64,000 nucleotides of DNA, taken from contig NZ_CP134880.1 of assembly GCF_032102965.1 (NCBI RefSeq), forward strand, positions 1,922,001 through 1,986,000. Reading direction: 5' to 3'. How positions within the stretch are numbered: position 1 is the first letter of the stretch; each line of letters begins with the position of its first letter. A program made the translations under genes and the position numbers. This DNA is from Demequina capsici (GTDB lineage: Bacteria; Actinomycetota; Actinomycetes; Actinomycetales; Demequinaceae). The notes beneath the pieces were generated by a model. It was not told the origin of the DNA. It ran no database searches and was given only the letters and a program-made list of their open reading frames with translations. Below, piece after piece: positions 32,563-41,644 of this stretch.

Positions 32563-34329
32563 TCAGGGTAGCGACCAGGGACGATGCGCGCGCGCCGGAC
32601 CTGCCAGATCCACGCCGTGAGCGTCGGCCAGGAGGGCGACCGTCGCGTCCACCTCCGCGCGCCGGCGCCGCCACGACCACCCGACCGCGTCGCCGACCAC
32701 GTCGGCCAGCTCGCGCAGCACGCTCACGCCCAGGCGACCTTCGAACGCCAGGGTGGTGCGCCGCAGCACCAGGTCCTCGAGCCGCACCACATGCTCGCGG
32801 GTGGCGATCCACGAGATCTCGCCGACGCTGTAGTCGGGCAGGGTCGCGAGGCGCGAGGCCGCGGCAGGGTCGTACGTCTCCGCGACGCCCACGCCCGCGG
32901 AGCGCGAGCCGTAGCGCGCGAGCAGCGTCTGCCCCCTGCCGATGCTGAGCCCCGGCAGGTTCGTCACGATCCACTCGTCGCGGTCGTCCAGCCTGGGCAG
33001 CCCGCGAGCGCCACCCACCTGGGCCGCGACTGTGGAGGCGAACCGCTGCACCCCCAACCGGTCCAGCACGTCGTCGGCGACCCGCTCCCCCAACGCCCGA
33101 TGCGTGGTCCACTTGCCGCCGACCACCGACAGGACGGGGACATCGGGTGCGTCCGGCAGCGCGCCCTCCTCGACGCGGTAGTCGCGGCTGATGCGCCCGG
33201 GCTCGCTGGCGTCGGCTGCGGGCAGCGGCCGGATCCCGGCGTATCGGAACACGATCTGCGCACGGCTCACAGGGATCTCGGGGAACACACGCGCCGCGAG
33301 CTCGATGAAGTAGTCGACCTCCTCCTCCGTGCAGCGTGCCGGTTCACGGGGGTCCGCAGGGATGTCGGTGGTGCCGAGGATCACCTTGCCGTGCATCGGG
33401 TAGACGAGCACGATGCGGCCGTCGGAGTTCTCGAAGAAGATCTCGCGCCCCCGGCAGGCGTGCAGCAGCGCAGGGCTGTCGACGACGATGTGCGAGCCCT
33501 TGGTGCCGCCCATGAACGACGTCGGCTCCCCGAGCACGCCGTTCGCAAGGTCAGTCCACGGACCGCACGCGTTCACGATGACGCGCGGACGCATCCTCAG
33601 GGTGTCGCCGGTCACCTCGTCACGAAGGACCACGGCATCGCCCTCATGACCTGCTGCGGAGACGTAGGTGGCGACGCGCGCGCCACCCGCCTCCGCCGCG
33701 TCGTCGGCCATCTCGAGCGCCAGTCGCTCAGGGCTTCCCACCATCGCGTCGTAGTAGGTGGCGGTCGCGATGGTGGCAGGGTCCAGGTCCGGCAGCTCCT
33801 CGAGCGAGCGCCGCCGGCCGACGAAGCGGTGCCGCGGCACGGAGGTGCCGTCCGCCGCGCGCCCCGCATGCGAATAGGCGTCGTACAGCCACAGGCCCGC
33901 CTTCACCAGCAGCGCGCCGCGCGCCTTCTGCGGGCCGATCTGCTTGCCGGTCAGGAACCGCGCGGGAGCCTGCGCGAGACCCGTGAGGACAGTCCTCAGC
34001 GGGATCGTGGTGGGAAGCGGCCTCACCTGATGCGGGGCGTTCGCCAGCAGGCGGTTGCGTTCCTCCACACCTTCGCGCACCAGCCGGAACTCGCCGTTCT
34101 CCAGGTAGCGCAGCCCGCCGTGCACCATGCGCGAGCTGGCGGCCGACGTGCCCGATGCGATGTCGCCACGGTCCACCAGCGTCACGTCGACGCCGTTGAG
34201 CGCCAGGTCGCGCGCGATCGCGACGCCGTTGATGCCGGCGCCGATCACGAGCACGTCCGTGGTCGGATCGTCCAGCAGGGCGGTGACCTCAGGGCGCACC
34301 TTGGGCGCGCGTCGACGATGCTGAGCCAT
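32563..34329 (-). CDS. glpD: Aerobic glycerol-3-phosphate dehydrogenase
   Basis: 588-aa FAD-dependent membrane-associated enzyme oxidising glycerol 3-phosphate to dihydroxyacetone phosphate and passing electrons to quinone. The Rossmann FAD motif is IGAGINGVAIARDLALNG near residue 22, then GTSAASSRMVHGGLRYLE, and the C-terminal DAO_C domain. ATG at 34329 begins the protein 20 residues before the FAD motif; the ribosome site is weak. Operon with glpK. Confidence 0.93.
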   Translation of the reverse strand: MAQHRRRAPKVRPEVTALLDDPTTDVLVIGAGINGVAIARDLALNGVDVTLVDRGDIASGTSAASSRMVHGGLRYLENGEFRLVREGVEERNRLLANAPHQVRPLPTTIPLRTVLTGLAQAPARFLTGKQIGPQKARGALLVKAGLWLYDAYSHAGRAADGTSVPRHRFVGRRRSLEELPDLDPATIATATYYDAMVGSPERLALEMADDAAEAGGARVATYVSAAGHEGDAVVLRDEVTGDTLRMRPRVIVNACGPWTDLANGVLGEPTSFMGGTKGSHIVVDSPALLHACRGREIFFENSDGRIVLVYPMHGKVILGTTDIPADPREPARCTEEEVDYFIELAARVFPEIPVSRAQIVFRYAGIRPLPAADASEPGRISRDYRVEEGALPDAPDVPVLSVVGGKWTTHRALGERVADDVLDRLGVQRFASTVAAQVGGARGLPRLDDRDEWIVTNLPGLSIGRGQTLLARYGSRSAGVGVAETYDPAAASRLATLPDYSVGEISWIATREHVVRLEDLVLRRTTLAFEGRLGVSVLRELADVVGDAVGWSWRRRRAEVDATVALLADAHGVDLAGPARAHRPWSLP

Positions 34330-34413
34330 GCGGCCATGGTGTGCAGATCCAGGGCGGATGCGCAACGGGTGAGCGAGGCGCTCGCCGCGTGTTCAGGCGT
34401 GGACCGTGCGGAG

Positions 34414-34713
34414 TCAGTCCTTGCGCCGCTCGTCGGCGCCGCCACGCATCAGCAGCCCGCCCACCAGGAGGACGGCGAGCGCCGCCGCGGACCCGATGAG
34501 GAGCTCGCCCAGGTAACCGTCGCGCTCGAACGCGTCGAAGCCGGTCACCGACGCCGCCTCACCGCTCGCGGAGGTCGAGTCGCCGCCTGTGGACGGCGTG
34601 TCGGCGTAGGCCCCGGTGGCGGGCGCCAGTGCGGCGAGCGCCGTCAGCGCGAGTACCAGCCACACGCGCACGCGCAGGCGCGCAGGCATGACGGTGGTGC
34701 TCCCGTGGATCAC
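34414..34713 (-). CDS. Small secreted or membrane-anchored protein
   Basis: 99 aa from the GTG at 34713 (preceded by GAGGGGGC); an internal ATG at 34689 would also serve. A signal-like hydrophobic stretch (VWLVLALTALAALAPATGAYA) leads to a Ser/Thr/Gly-rich region, and a C-terminal transmembrane segment (LLIGSAAALAVLLVGGLLM) ends in a charged tail. The architecture resembles short LPxTG-less surface peptides. Function unknown. Lies just upstream of glpD in the same direction, with 84 bp between. Confidence 0.6.
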   Translation of the reverse strand: MIHGSTTVMPARLRVRVWLVLALTALAALAPATGAYADTPSTGGDSTSASGEAASVTGFDAFERDGYLGELLIGSAAALAVLLVGGLLMRGGADERRKD

Positions 34714-34952
34714 TCGTGCCCCCTCAGGCATGTGCGGAGATCGGGCCTCGCCCCTCGACACGGGGCATGCCTCGATGCGACGCTCCATGCACCCTAACCG
34801 CAGAGCTCCCGGGAATCCAGGCCTGCGGAGGTCTCGCTCCGGTCACGATCCGGCGACGGAGCGCCCTCATGGTGGGAGCACGCCGTGGATGCGTCATGCA
34901 GCCCACGCGGCTCGAACGCCGGACGTAGCCTCGTGGGCACGGTTCGACTCAC
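34714..34952 (+). other. Intergenic stretch without a recognised gene
   Basis: Between the small membrane protein and the CstR-type promoter. Several overlapping short frames are open on both strands, but none has a ribosome site with a recognisable protein. I see no tRNA or hairpin of note. Confidence 0.5.
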
Positions 34953-34981
34953 TTGCGAACACATACCCCCTAGGGTATCTT
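34953..34981 (+). promoter_or_regulatory. Promoter with CsoR/CstR-like operator
   Basis: TTGCGA (34953-34958), 17 nt, TATCTT (34976-34981). The palindrome ATACCCCCTAGGGTAT (34963-34978) covers the spacer and -10, as in operators bound by CsoR/CstR copper- or persulfide-sensing repressors. A close relative of the site lies at 43246-43261. Confidence 0.65.
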
Positions 34982-35017
34982 TGTCACGTCAAGACCAACG
35001 AGGAAAGGAATGCACAC

Positions 35018-35194
35018 ATGTGCTCTCCCGCCACCTGCCCGCGCTGCGGCAAGACCACCTGGACCGGCTGCGGCAACCACATCGAGCAGGCCCTGGCCGG
35101 CGTTCCCGCCGCGCAGCGCTGCTCCTGCGACTCAGCCGCCTCCGGTAACGGCGCCTCCGCCAACGGCATCTTCGGCCGCATGTTCGGCCGCTGA
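35018..35194 (+). CDS. Small Cys-rich protein under CstR-like control
   Basis: 58 aa, starting MCSPATCPRCGKTTWTGCG and ending in a Gly/Ser/Ala-rich tail. Seven cysteines in the first 37 residues (C2, C7, C10, C18 and RCSC near the end of the core) suggest a zinc- or sulfur-binding mini-domain. Homologues are familiar in actinobacteria near rhodanese or CstR genes, as far as I remember. ATG at 35018 follows GGAAAGGA. Expression should respond to persulfide or copper through the operator at 34963-34978. A hairpin terminator follows at 35220-35253. Confidence 0.75.
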   Translation: MCSPATCPRCGKTTWTGCGNHIEQALAGVPAAQRCSCDSAASGNGASANGIFGRMFGR

Positions 35195-35219
35195 TCGACC
35201 CGACGCTCAGCACAGACCT

Positions 35220-35253
35220 CGACGGGTCGACCTTCCCTAGGGTCGGCCCGTCG
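35220..35253 (+). terminator. Hairpin terminator between small Cys-rich gene and lacI-type gene
   Basis: 13-bp arms CGACGGGTCGACC / GGTCGGCCCGTCG (one mismatch) with an 8-nt loop, between convergent genes; probably bidirectional. Confidence 0.65.
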
Positions 35254-35267
35254 ATCTGCGTCCAGGC

Positions 35268-36347
35268 TCAGCGCGTCAGCACCGCCACCGAGTCACCCCA
35301 GCGGACGGGCAGCGGCAGCTCCTCCGGATCCCCGAGCTCCACCCCGCCGCGCCCCTCACGCTCCGCCTCGAGCATCCGCAGCAGCCTGCGCGCGACGATG
35401 CGCCCCTTCTGCATGCCGTCCTGCACCACGGTGCACAGCTCGATACCGCCGAGCCCACCGAGCGTCACCGCGTCGAAGCCCGTGACGGACAGATCCTCAG
35501 GGATCCGCAGCCCCACCCTTCGCGCATAGTCGATGATCCCCGCGGCATGCACGTCCGCGGTCGTGAGGATGCACGTCGGGGGCTCCTCCATCTCCAGCAG
35601 CGCGCGCGCCGCCGCCTCACCGCTCGAACGTGCGACGGTCCCGCACCGGAACACCGCCACCGGCTCCACGCCCGCACGCACGAACCCGTCGAGCCGACGC
35701 CGCACGTTCGTGGGCGCCGCCTCGTACAGCTCGTCGAACGTGGTGAGACCGTCAGGCAGCTCCTCGACCGAGAACGTGTACCCCGCGATCGCGATCCGCT
35801 CGTGACCCGCCTCAAGGACGCGCCGCGCCAGCTCCTCGGTCGCCTTCGCGTCGTCCATGACGACGGCAGCCTCCTCCGTCATGTAGCCGTCCAACGCGAT
35901 CCACGGCACGTGCCGCGACTCCAGGTACGGGTTCGTCTCCTCGAAGCCCACCATGCGACGCACCGAGACCACACCGTCGTAGAGGACCGCATGCGCAAGG
36001 TCTCGCGACGCATCGTCCGTGATCGGCGGGATCAGCACCGTCCCATATCCCGCCTGCGCGAACTCGCGCTGCAGGCCGTCCAGGATCGCGAGAGACAGCG
36101 GATCGGTGTCCGGGTCCTCCAGCAGCGCATGCGTCACCACCGCGATCAGCTGGGTGCGCCCTGACGCGAGCGCGCGGCCGAGCGCGGACGGCCCTGTGTA
36201 CCCCATCGCGGCCGCCGCGTGCCGCACGCGCTCCGCGGTCTCGGGCGCGACCACGCGCTTGCCCGTGAACACATGAGACGCTGTCGACTTCGCGACCCCT
36301 GCGGCCTTCGCGACCGCAGCCAGCGTCACATGACGATGCTCCGCCAT
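35268..36347 (-). CDS. LacI-family transcriptional regulator
   Basis: 359 aa. The N-terminal HTH has AAVAKAAGVAKSTASHVF (residues about 9-27), followed by a periplasmic-binding-protein-like ligand domain (LIAVVTHALLEDPDTDPLSL; LTTADVHAAGIIDYARRVG; VTGFDAVTLGG). ATG at 36347 (MAEHRHVTL). Sugar specificity cannot be read from sequence. It is divergent from arginine deiminase with a perfect 7-bp inverted repeat CCGCAGG/CCTGCGG at 36371-36389 between them, a possible operator. No sugar genes lie adjacent. Confidence 0.9.
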   Translation of the reverse strand: MAEHRHVTLAAVAKAAGVAKSTASHVFTGKRVVAPETAERVRHAAAAMGYTGPSALGRALASGRTQLIAVVTHALLEDPDTDPLSLAILDGLQREFAQAGYGTVLIPPITDDASRDLAHAVLYDGVVSVRRMVGFEETNPYLESRHVPWIALDGYMTEEAAVVMDDAKATEELARRVLEAGHERIAIAGYTFSVEELPDGLTTFDELYEAAPTNVRRRLDGFVRAGVEPVAVFRCGTVARSSGEAAARALLEMEEPPTCILTTADVHAAGIIDYARRVGLRIPEDLSVTGFDAVTLGGLGGIELCTVVQDGMQKGRIVARRLLRMLEAEREGRGGVELGDPEELPLPVRWGDSVAVLTR

Positions 36348-36370
36348 GGCTCCCTCGCCTTCCCGCAACA

Positions 36371-36389
36371 CCGCAGGAGTCGCCTGCGG
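36371..36389. promoter_or_regulatory. Inverted repeat between lacI-type gene and arcA
   Basis: CCGCAGG-N5-CCTGCGG, 24 bp upstream of the lacI-type start. Candidate autoregulatory operator. A TAGCGT -10-like element for arcA lies at 36425-36430. Confidence 0.4.
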
Positions 36390-36449
36390 TTCCCCTTGAC
36401 AGGCTCAGCCTAGGCCCCTGGTGCTAGCGTCGGGAAAGAGGGAGGCGCC

Positions 36450-37721
36450 GTGTCGGACACAGCCGTGACCAAGAACGACCTCGTGACGCCGCTCGGCGTG
36501 TACTCCGAGGTAGGAGTCCTGAACACCGTGCTCACCTGCGCGCCAGGACTCGCGCACCACCGCCTGACGCCGTCCAACTGCGCAGACCTGCTGTTCGACG
36601 ACGTGATGTGGGTGGACAACGCGATCCGCGACCACGCCGAGTTCGTGGAGCTCATGCGCGACCACGAGATCGAGGTGCTCGACCTTCCCACCCTGCTGGG
36701 CGAGACCATGGCCGACCCCAAGGCGCGTGCGTGGCTGCTGGACCGCAAGCTCACGCGCGACGACCTGGGAGTGGGCCTCGAGTCGGACGTACGCGCCTTC
36801 CTCGACGACCTGGAGCCGTTCGCGCTCGCGCAGCACCTCATCGGCGGCCTCGCCGTCGCAGACCTGCCTCGCGAGCTCGCGCCGCCCGCCGTCCAGCTGG
36901 TGCGCGAGGAGTCAGGCATGCGCGACTACCTGGTCCCTCCCCTGCCCAACACGCTCTACACGCGCGACACGACCAGCTGGATCTACGAGGGCGTCACGCT
37001 GAACCCCCTGTACTACCCCGCGCGTCATGCCGAGACGCTCATCATGAAGTCCGTGTACGACCATCACCCGCGGTTCAAGGGAGAGGTGACCGTATGGTGG
37101 GGCGACCCCGAGGCGAGCCACGGCCTTGCGTCGCTCGAAGGCGGGGACGTCATGCCGATCGGCAACGGCGCCGTCGTCATCGGGATGTCCGAGCGGTCCA
37201 GCCGCCAGGCGATCACCCAGGTCGCCTTCGAGCTGTTCGCCGCCGACGCCGCGGACAGGGTGATCGTCGCCAAGATGCCTCGCATGCGCTCGGCGATGCA
37301 CCTCGACACCGTCTTCACCTTCGCGGACCGGGACGTCGCGACCATGTTCCCCGGCATCGTCGACGACATCGAGACGTTCTCGCTGTACCCCGCGGACCCT
37401 CCGCTGACGCTCGACGTGGTACGCGAGGACCGGCCCTTCGTGGACGTGGTCGCCCATGCGCTCGGGCTGGGCGGGCTGAACCTCATCGAGACGGGCGGCG
37501 ACCGCTATGCGGCGGAGCGCCAGCAGTGGGACTCGGGCAACAACCTCGTGGCGCTCGAGCCCGGCGTGGTGATCGCCTACGACCGCAACACGCACACGAA
37601 CGACCTGCTGCGGGCGGCGGGCATCGAGGTCCTCGAGATCGTCGGCGCCGAGCTGGGCCGAGGACGCGGCGGCGGCCACTGCATGACCTGCCCCCTCAGC
37701 CGCGACGCGCTCGCCTTCTGA
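36450..37721 (+). CDS. arcA: Arginine deiminase
   Basis: 423 aa, hydrolysing arginine to citrulline and ammonia. The catalytic Cys is in [13 protein letters not shown] (His410-Cys411). Other landmarks: [45 protein letters not shown] and [21 protein letters not shown]. Full length and intact. GTG start at 36450 follows GGGAGG. No arcB/arcC/arcD neighbours are visible, so it may work alone for ammonia or acid protection. Confidence 0.95.
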   Translation: MSDTAVTKNDLVTPLGVYSEVGVLNTVLTCAPGLAHHRLTPSNCADLLFDDVMWVDNAIRDHAEFVELMRDHEIEVLDLPTLLGETMADPKARAWLLDRKLTRDDLGVGLESDVRAFLDDLEPFALAQHLIGGLAVADLPRELAPPAVQLVREESGMRDYLVPPLPNTLYTRDTTSWIYEGVTLNPLYYPARHAETLIMKSVYDHHPRFKGEVTVWWGDPEASHGLASLEGGDVMPIGNGAVVIGMSERSSRQAITQVAFELFAADAADRVIVAKMPRMRSAMHLDTVFTFADRDVATMFPGIVDDIETFSLYPADPPLTLDVVREDRPFVDVVAHALGLGGLNLIETGGDRYAAERQQWDSGNNLVALEPGVVIAYDRNTHTNDLLRAAGIEVLEIVGAELGRGRGGGHCMTCPLSRDALAF

Positions 37722-37801
37722 TCCCGCGCGGCGTGTGCGGCGGGGTGCATCGCCCGCGCGCGGCGTCGCGTTAAGGTCAAGAAGGACCCAGGGGGTGAGA
37801 G

Positions 37802-39565
37802 ATGTCGTCGGACGCAGGCGAGGCGGTCGGATCCGACGTCGCCCGGCCCGCGGCGGCGGCCACCCCGGAGCGCCGACCCGCCAGGCGGCCCCCCCGGATC
37901 CTCGAGCCGAGCTTCTCCGGCGTGGGGCTCGTGATCGGCGCGTTCTTCATCGCCGTGTCGCTCGGCCCCTCGCTGCTGCCTCGCGTGTCCTGGGTGCAGG
38001 GCATCGCGTCCGGCGTCTCGTTCATGGTCGGCTACGCGGTCGGCGCCGGCGGCCACGCCGTGTGGAACTACCTCCAGATCCCGAACCTGCGCGGTCGCCC
38101 CCGGTTCGTGGTGGGCGCCCTGCTGATGGGGATCATCGGCGTCACCCTGGCCCTGTCCATCTGGCGATGGGTCGGCTGGCAGAACGAGATCCGCCACACC
38201 TTCGGCATGCCCGACGTCAACCCGACCGCATGGCCGATCGTCATCGGCGTCGGCGCCCTCATCGCCGCCATCGTGCTCGTCGTGGCGCGCCTGTTCCGCA
38301 AGCTGTTCCGCGTCGCAGGTCACCTGCTGGACCGCTGGCTGCCCCGCCGGCTGTCCATCACGATCGGCGTGGCCGCCGCGACCATCGTCGTGTGGCTCGC
38401 CCTGTCCGGCCTGCTGGTCCAGGGCTTCTTCACGGCGTCCAACGCGCTCTTCTCCGTGCGGGACAAGGGCGACAAGCCCGGCGTCGAGCAGCCCGTGTCG
38501 TCCCTGCGGTCGGGCTCCGCCGACTCGCTGGTGTCATGGGAGGACCTCGGCCGCCAGGGCCGCTCCTTCGTGTCGAGCGGACCCACCGTGCAGGAGCTCG
38601 ACGACTACTGGGGCGGCGGTGCGGTGGAGCCGATCCGGGTGTACGTGGGACTGCGGTCCGCCGACACGCTCGACGAACGCGCACACCTCCTGCTCCGCGA
38701 GCTGATCCGCACCGGCGCGTTCGACAGGAAGGCGATCATCCTGGGCACCGTCACGGGCACCGGCTACCTCGACCCCGCGGGCGTCGATCCCGTCGAGTAC
38801 CTCTTCAACGGCGACGTCGCGATCGCCGGCATCCAGTACTCCTACCTGCCGTCCTGGATCTCGCTGCTGGCCGACCAGGAGGTCACGCGCGACACGGCGC
38901 TCGCCGAGTTCCGCACCGTCTACGAGTACTGGTCCCAGCTGCCGGAGGACTCGCGACCGCAGCTGTACCTGTACGGGCTCTCGCTCGGCTCCTACGGCGT
39001 GGAGGCCGTGCTGGGCTCGATCGACATCCTCAACGAGCAGATCGACGGCGCCCTGATGTCGGGCCCGCCCTTCGTCAACCCGCTGCACGCGGAGCTGACG
39101 GCGGCGCGCCAGGCGGGGTCGACCGCGTGGCTGCCCGTGGTCGGCGACGGACGCACCGTGAGGTTCACCGGCGAGGCCGACAGCCTCGGCATGCCGACAG
39201 GCACGTGGGGCACGACGCGCGTCGTCTACCTTCAGCACGGGTCCGACCCGGTCGTCTTCTTCAACCCCACCTTGGCGTTCACCAAGCCCGACTGGCTGCA
39301 GGGCTCCGAGCGCGCACCCGACGTGTCACCCCAGATGAGCTGGTTCCCCGTGGTGACCATGTGGCAGGTGCTGCTCGACATGCCCGCCGCGGGCTCTGTG
39401 CCCGAGGGCTACGGCCACATGTACTCGAACACCGCGAACCTCCAGGCCTGGGTGGGCCTGGTGAACCCGCCGGATTGGACCGACGCCGACACGGCTCGGC
39501 TGGCGGATGCGCTGGAGGCTCGCGCGGAGGAGCAGGCCACGGCCCTGGAGCAGCTCGGCGACTGA
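37802..39565 (+). CDS. Membrane alpha/beta-hydrolase (PF15420/PF10081 type)
   Basis: 587 aa. The N-terminal membrane domain has about four to five transmembrane segments (IGAFFIAVSLGPSLLPR; VVGALLMGIIGVTLALSIW; PIVIGVGALIAAIVLVV; TIVVWLALSGLLVQGFF). The C-terminal alpha/beta-hydrolase domain has the nucleophile elbow GLSLGSYG and a later His in EGYGHMYSN. Two-domain architecture is characteristic of actinobacteria; substrate unknown, probably lipid or cell-envelope ester. ATG at 37802 after GGGTGAG. Confidence 0.87.
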   Translation: MSSDAGEAVGSDVARPAAAATPERRPARRPPRILEPSFSGVGLVIGAFFIAVSLGPSLLPRVSWVQGIASGVSFMVGYAVGAGGHAVWNYLQIPNLRGRPRFVVGALLMGIIGVTLALSIWRWVGWQNEIRHTFGMPDVNPTAWPIVIGVGALIAAIVLVVARLFRKLFRVAGHLLDRWLPRRLSITIGVAAATIVVWLALSGLLVQGFFTASNALFSVRDKGDKPGVEQPVSSLRSGSADSLVSWEDLGRQGRSFVSSGPTVQELDDYWGGGAVEPIRVYVGLRSADTLDERAHLLLRELIRTGAFDRKAIILGTVTGTGYLDPAGVDPVEYLFNGDVAIAGIQYSYLPSWISLLADQEVTRDTALAEFRTVYEYWSQLPEDSRPQLYLYGLSLGSYGVEAVLGSIDILNEQIDGALMSGPPFVNPLHAELTAARQAGSTAWLPVVGDGRTVRFTGEADSLGMPTGTWGTTRVVYLQHGSDPVVFFNPTLAFTKPDWLQGSERAPDVSPQMSWFPVVTMWQVLLDMPAAGSVPEGYGHMYSNTANLQAWVGLVNPPDWTDADTARLADALEARAEEQATALEQLGD

Positions 39566-39657
39566 GCGCCACCGGGTGCGCGGGTGTCGCCATCGGCGCA
39601 CCTGACCGACGTCCAGGGCCCCGGCACCCGTTCACAAGCCGTTCACATCGCCCCAGG

Positions 39658-39663
39658 TAGAAT
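39658..39663 (+). promoter_or_regulatory. -10 element of kef-like gene, probable leaderless start
   Basis: TAGAAT ends 6 nt before the ATG at 39670, so transcription should begin at or next to the start codon. No clear -35 at normal spacing. Confidence 0.45.
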
Positions 39664-39669
39664 GATGCG

Positions 39670-41313
39670 ATGTTGGACCACGCGCCCCTCCTTGTCACCA
39701 TCTCCGCGGGGCTCGTCGCCGCCTTCGTGCTCGGATTCGCGGCGCAGAAGATCAAGCTCTCCCCCATCGTCGGCTACCTCGCGGCCGGTCTGCTGATCGG
39801 CGAGAACACCCCTGGATTCCGCGCCGACCCCGACCTGGCGCAGCAGCTGTCCGAGATCGGCGTGATCCTGCTGATGTTCGGCGTCGGCCTCCACTTCTCG
39901 CTCAAGGACCTGCTGAGCGTCAAGAAGGTCGCCATCCCTGGCGCCGTCGTGCAGATGACCCTCGCCACGGCTCTCGGCACGTTCCTGGGGCATTGGCTCG
40001 GTTGGGGTTGGGGACCCAGCCTGCTGTTCGGGCTCGCCCTGTCCGTCGCGTCCACCGTCGTCATGCTCCGCGCGCTCGAGGACCGCGGCCTGCTCGACAC
40101 CCGCGCCGGGCACATCGCCATCGGCTGGCTGATCGTCGAGGACCTTGCGATGGTGGTCGCACTCGTCGTGATCCCGGTCGTGGGCGGCAGCGGCACCACG
40201 TCGTTCGGCGACCTCGCAGGCGAGCTCGCCGTCACGATCCTCAAGGTCGCCCTGTTCGTCGCCGTCATGATCGTGTTCGGCCGACGCGTCATCCCGTGGA
40301 TCCTGGCACGCACGGCCGACACGGGCTCGCGCGAGCTCTTCACGCTCGGCGTCCTGGCGCTCAGCCTGGGCGTCGCGGTCGGAGCGGCCGCCGTGTTCGG
40401 CGTGTCCTTCGCGCTCGGCGCGTTCTTCGCAGGCACGATCCTCAAGGAGTCCGAGCTGGCGCATCGCGCAGCCGAGGACTCGCAGCCCCTGAGGGACACG
40501 TTCGCCGTGCTGTTCTTCGTGTCCGTCGGCATGCTGGTGGACCCCGCGATCGCGGTGCACCGTCCCGTGGCCCTGATCGCCACCGTCCTCGCGATCGTGG
40601 TCGGCAAGGGCGTTGGCGCATACGCCCTGGTACGACTGATGAAGTACTCGAAGTCGATGAGCCTGGTGATCGCCGCCTCGCTCGCACAGATCGGCGAGTT
40701 CTCCTTCATCCTGGTCGCGCTCGGCGCCGAGTACGACATCCTGCCCGGCGACGCCCAGGACCTGGTGCTCGCCGGCGCGATCCTGTCGATCGTCGTCAAC
40801 CCTGCCCTCTTCGCGTGGGCCTCGCGCTCGTACGTCGCGAAGGTCACCGATGACAGGACGACAGGCGAGACCGGTCCGATCGCCTACGTCGGCGAGGACC
40901 ACACGGTGGTCGTGACCTTCGGCCGCGTCGGACGGCGGATCGCGTCCGGCCTGTGGGCGCGCGGCATGCCCGCCGTCGTGATCTCGGACGACGAGGACCA
41001 CGTGCGCGAGATCCGCGAGGCGGGGCACGAGGCGATCCTGGGCAACGCGGTGCGCTCCAAGGTGCTGCACGCCGCGAGCATCGAGACGGCTCACACGGTG
41101 CTGGTGGGTATCCCGGACCCGATCCAGGCGGGAGCCGTCGTCGCGAAGATCCGCCGGCTCGCACCGACCACGACGATCGTGGCGCGCGGTCACCGACAGG
41201 TCGACGTGGACTACCTGACGGAGATGGGCGCCGACCGGGTGTACGTGGGCGTGCATGAGATCGCGGACCTCATGGTGGCCTCCGCGGCCGACCCGGAGGA
41301 GCCGCGCGACTGA
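39670..41313 (+). CDS. Kef-type K+/H+ antiporter with RCK domain
   Basis: 547 aa, monovalent cation:proton antiporter-2 family. About 12 transmembrane segments occupy residues 1-390, with characteristic ADPDLAQQLSEIGVILLMFGVGLHF and GAFFAGTILKESELAHRAAED. A C-terminal TrkA-N/RCK nucleotide-binding domain starts at VVVTFGRVGRRIASGLWARG and ends with GADRVYVGVHEIADLM. Probable role: ion homeostasis or electrophile protection. A bidirectional hairpin follows at 41373-41415. Confidence 0.9.
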   Translation: MLDHAPLLVTISAGLVAAFVLGFAAQKIKLSPIVGYLAAGLLIGENTPGFRADPDLAQQLSEIGVILLMFGVGLHFSLKDLLSVKKVAIPGAVVQMTLATALGTFLGHWLGWGWGPSLLFGLALSVASTVVMLRALEDRGLLDTRAGHIAIGWLIVEDLAMVVALVVIPVVGGSGTTSFGDLAGELAVTILKVALFVAVMIVFGRRVIPWILARTADTGSRELFTLGVLALSLGVAVGAAAVFGVSFALGAFFAGTILKESELAHRAAEDSQPLRDTFAVLFFVSVGMLVDPAIAVHRPVALIATVLAIVVGKGVGAYALVRLMKYSKSMSLVIAASLAQIGEFSFILVALGAEYDILPGDAQDLVLAGAILSIVVNPALFAWASRSYVAKVTDDRTTGETGPIAYVGEDHTVVVTFGRVGRRIASGLWARGMPAVVISDDEDHVREIREAGHEAILGNAVRSKVLHAASIETAHTVLVGIPDPIQAGAVVAKIRRLAPTTTIVARGHRQVDVDYLTEMGADRVYVGVHEIADLMVASAADPEEPRD

Positions 41314-41372
41314 CGCTGATGACGTTCCCGCCCGCTCACGCGCCGTGCCAGCACGGCCTGCGGACGCAGCAC

Positions 41373-41415
41373 GGTCCGCGGCGCGCGACGATCCCCTCGC
41401 CGCGCGCCGCGGACC
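41373..41415. terminator. Bidirectional hairpin between kef-like gene and SQR operon
   Basis: Perfect 15-bp stem GGTCCGCGGCGCGCG / CGCGCGCCGCGGACC with a 13-nt loop, in the gap between convergent transcripts. Confidence 0.65.
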
Positions 41416-41488
41416 GGCCGATCGAAGGCGACGGGCCGGCCCGCGAGCGGGAACGCCCCCTCCGCTCGCAGCGGCCGACCCGTCGCGT

Positions 41489-41632
41489 CTAGTGGTGCTT
41501 GCGGGCCAGGCGCCACATTGTCCAGTTGATGCGCATGAAGCGCCCGAACTGGAGGAACGGGTTGTGCCGGCGCTTGAGCTCGCCCGGGGTGGGAAGCGGC
41601 GCGGCCGCGATCCTCTCGTTGGTCGTGTCCAT
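41489..41632 (-). CDS. 47-aa companion protein of the SQR-like flavoprotein
   Basis: Small ORF below usual length cut-offs: MDTTNERIAAAPLPTPGEL, then a basic/aromatic second half (KRRHNPFLQFGRFMRINWTM, WRLARKHH). A strong AAGGAGG ribosome site overlaps the stop codon of the SQR-like gene 12 bp upstream, so it is translationally coupled. The second half could be an amphipathic membrane-binding helix. I recall similar short proteins next to SQR genes in actinobacteria but cannot verify. Probable role: membrane attachment or quinone-side partner. Confidence 0.75.
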   Translation of the reverse strand: MDTTNERIAAAPLPTPGELKRRHNPFLQFGRFMRINWTMWRLARKHH

Positions 41633-41644
41633 GACGATTCCTCC

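Noticed and set aside
34931..34960. Possible tRNA T-arm (GGTTCGACTC)
   Set aside because: No paired T-stem, acceptor stem or D-arm around it; it lies in a promoter region.
39643..41256. Long minus-strand open frame (537 codons) opposite the Kef-type gene
   Set aside because: Same artefact; low-complexity His/Asp/Arg translation and no ribosome site.
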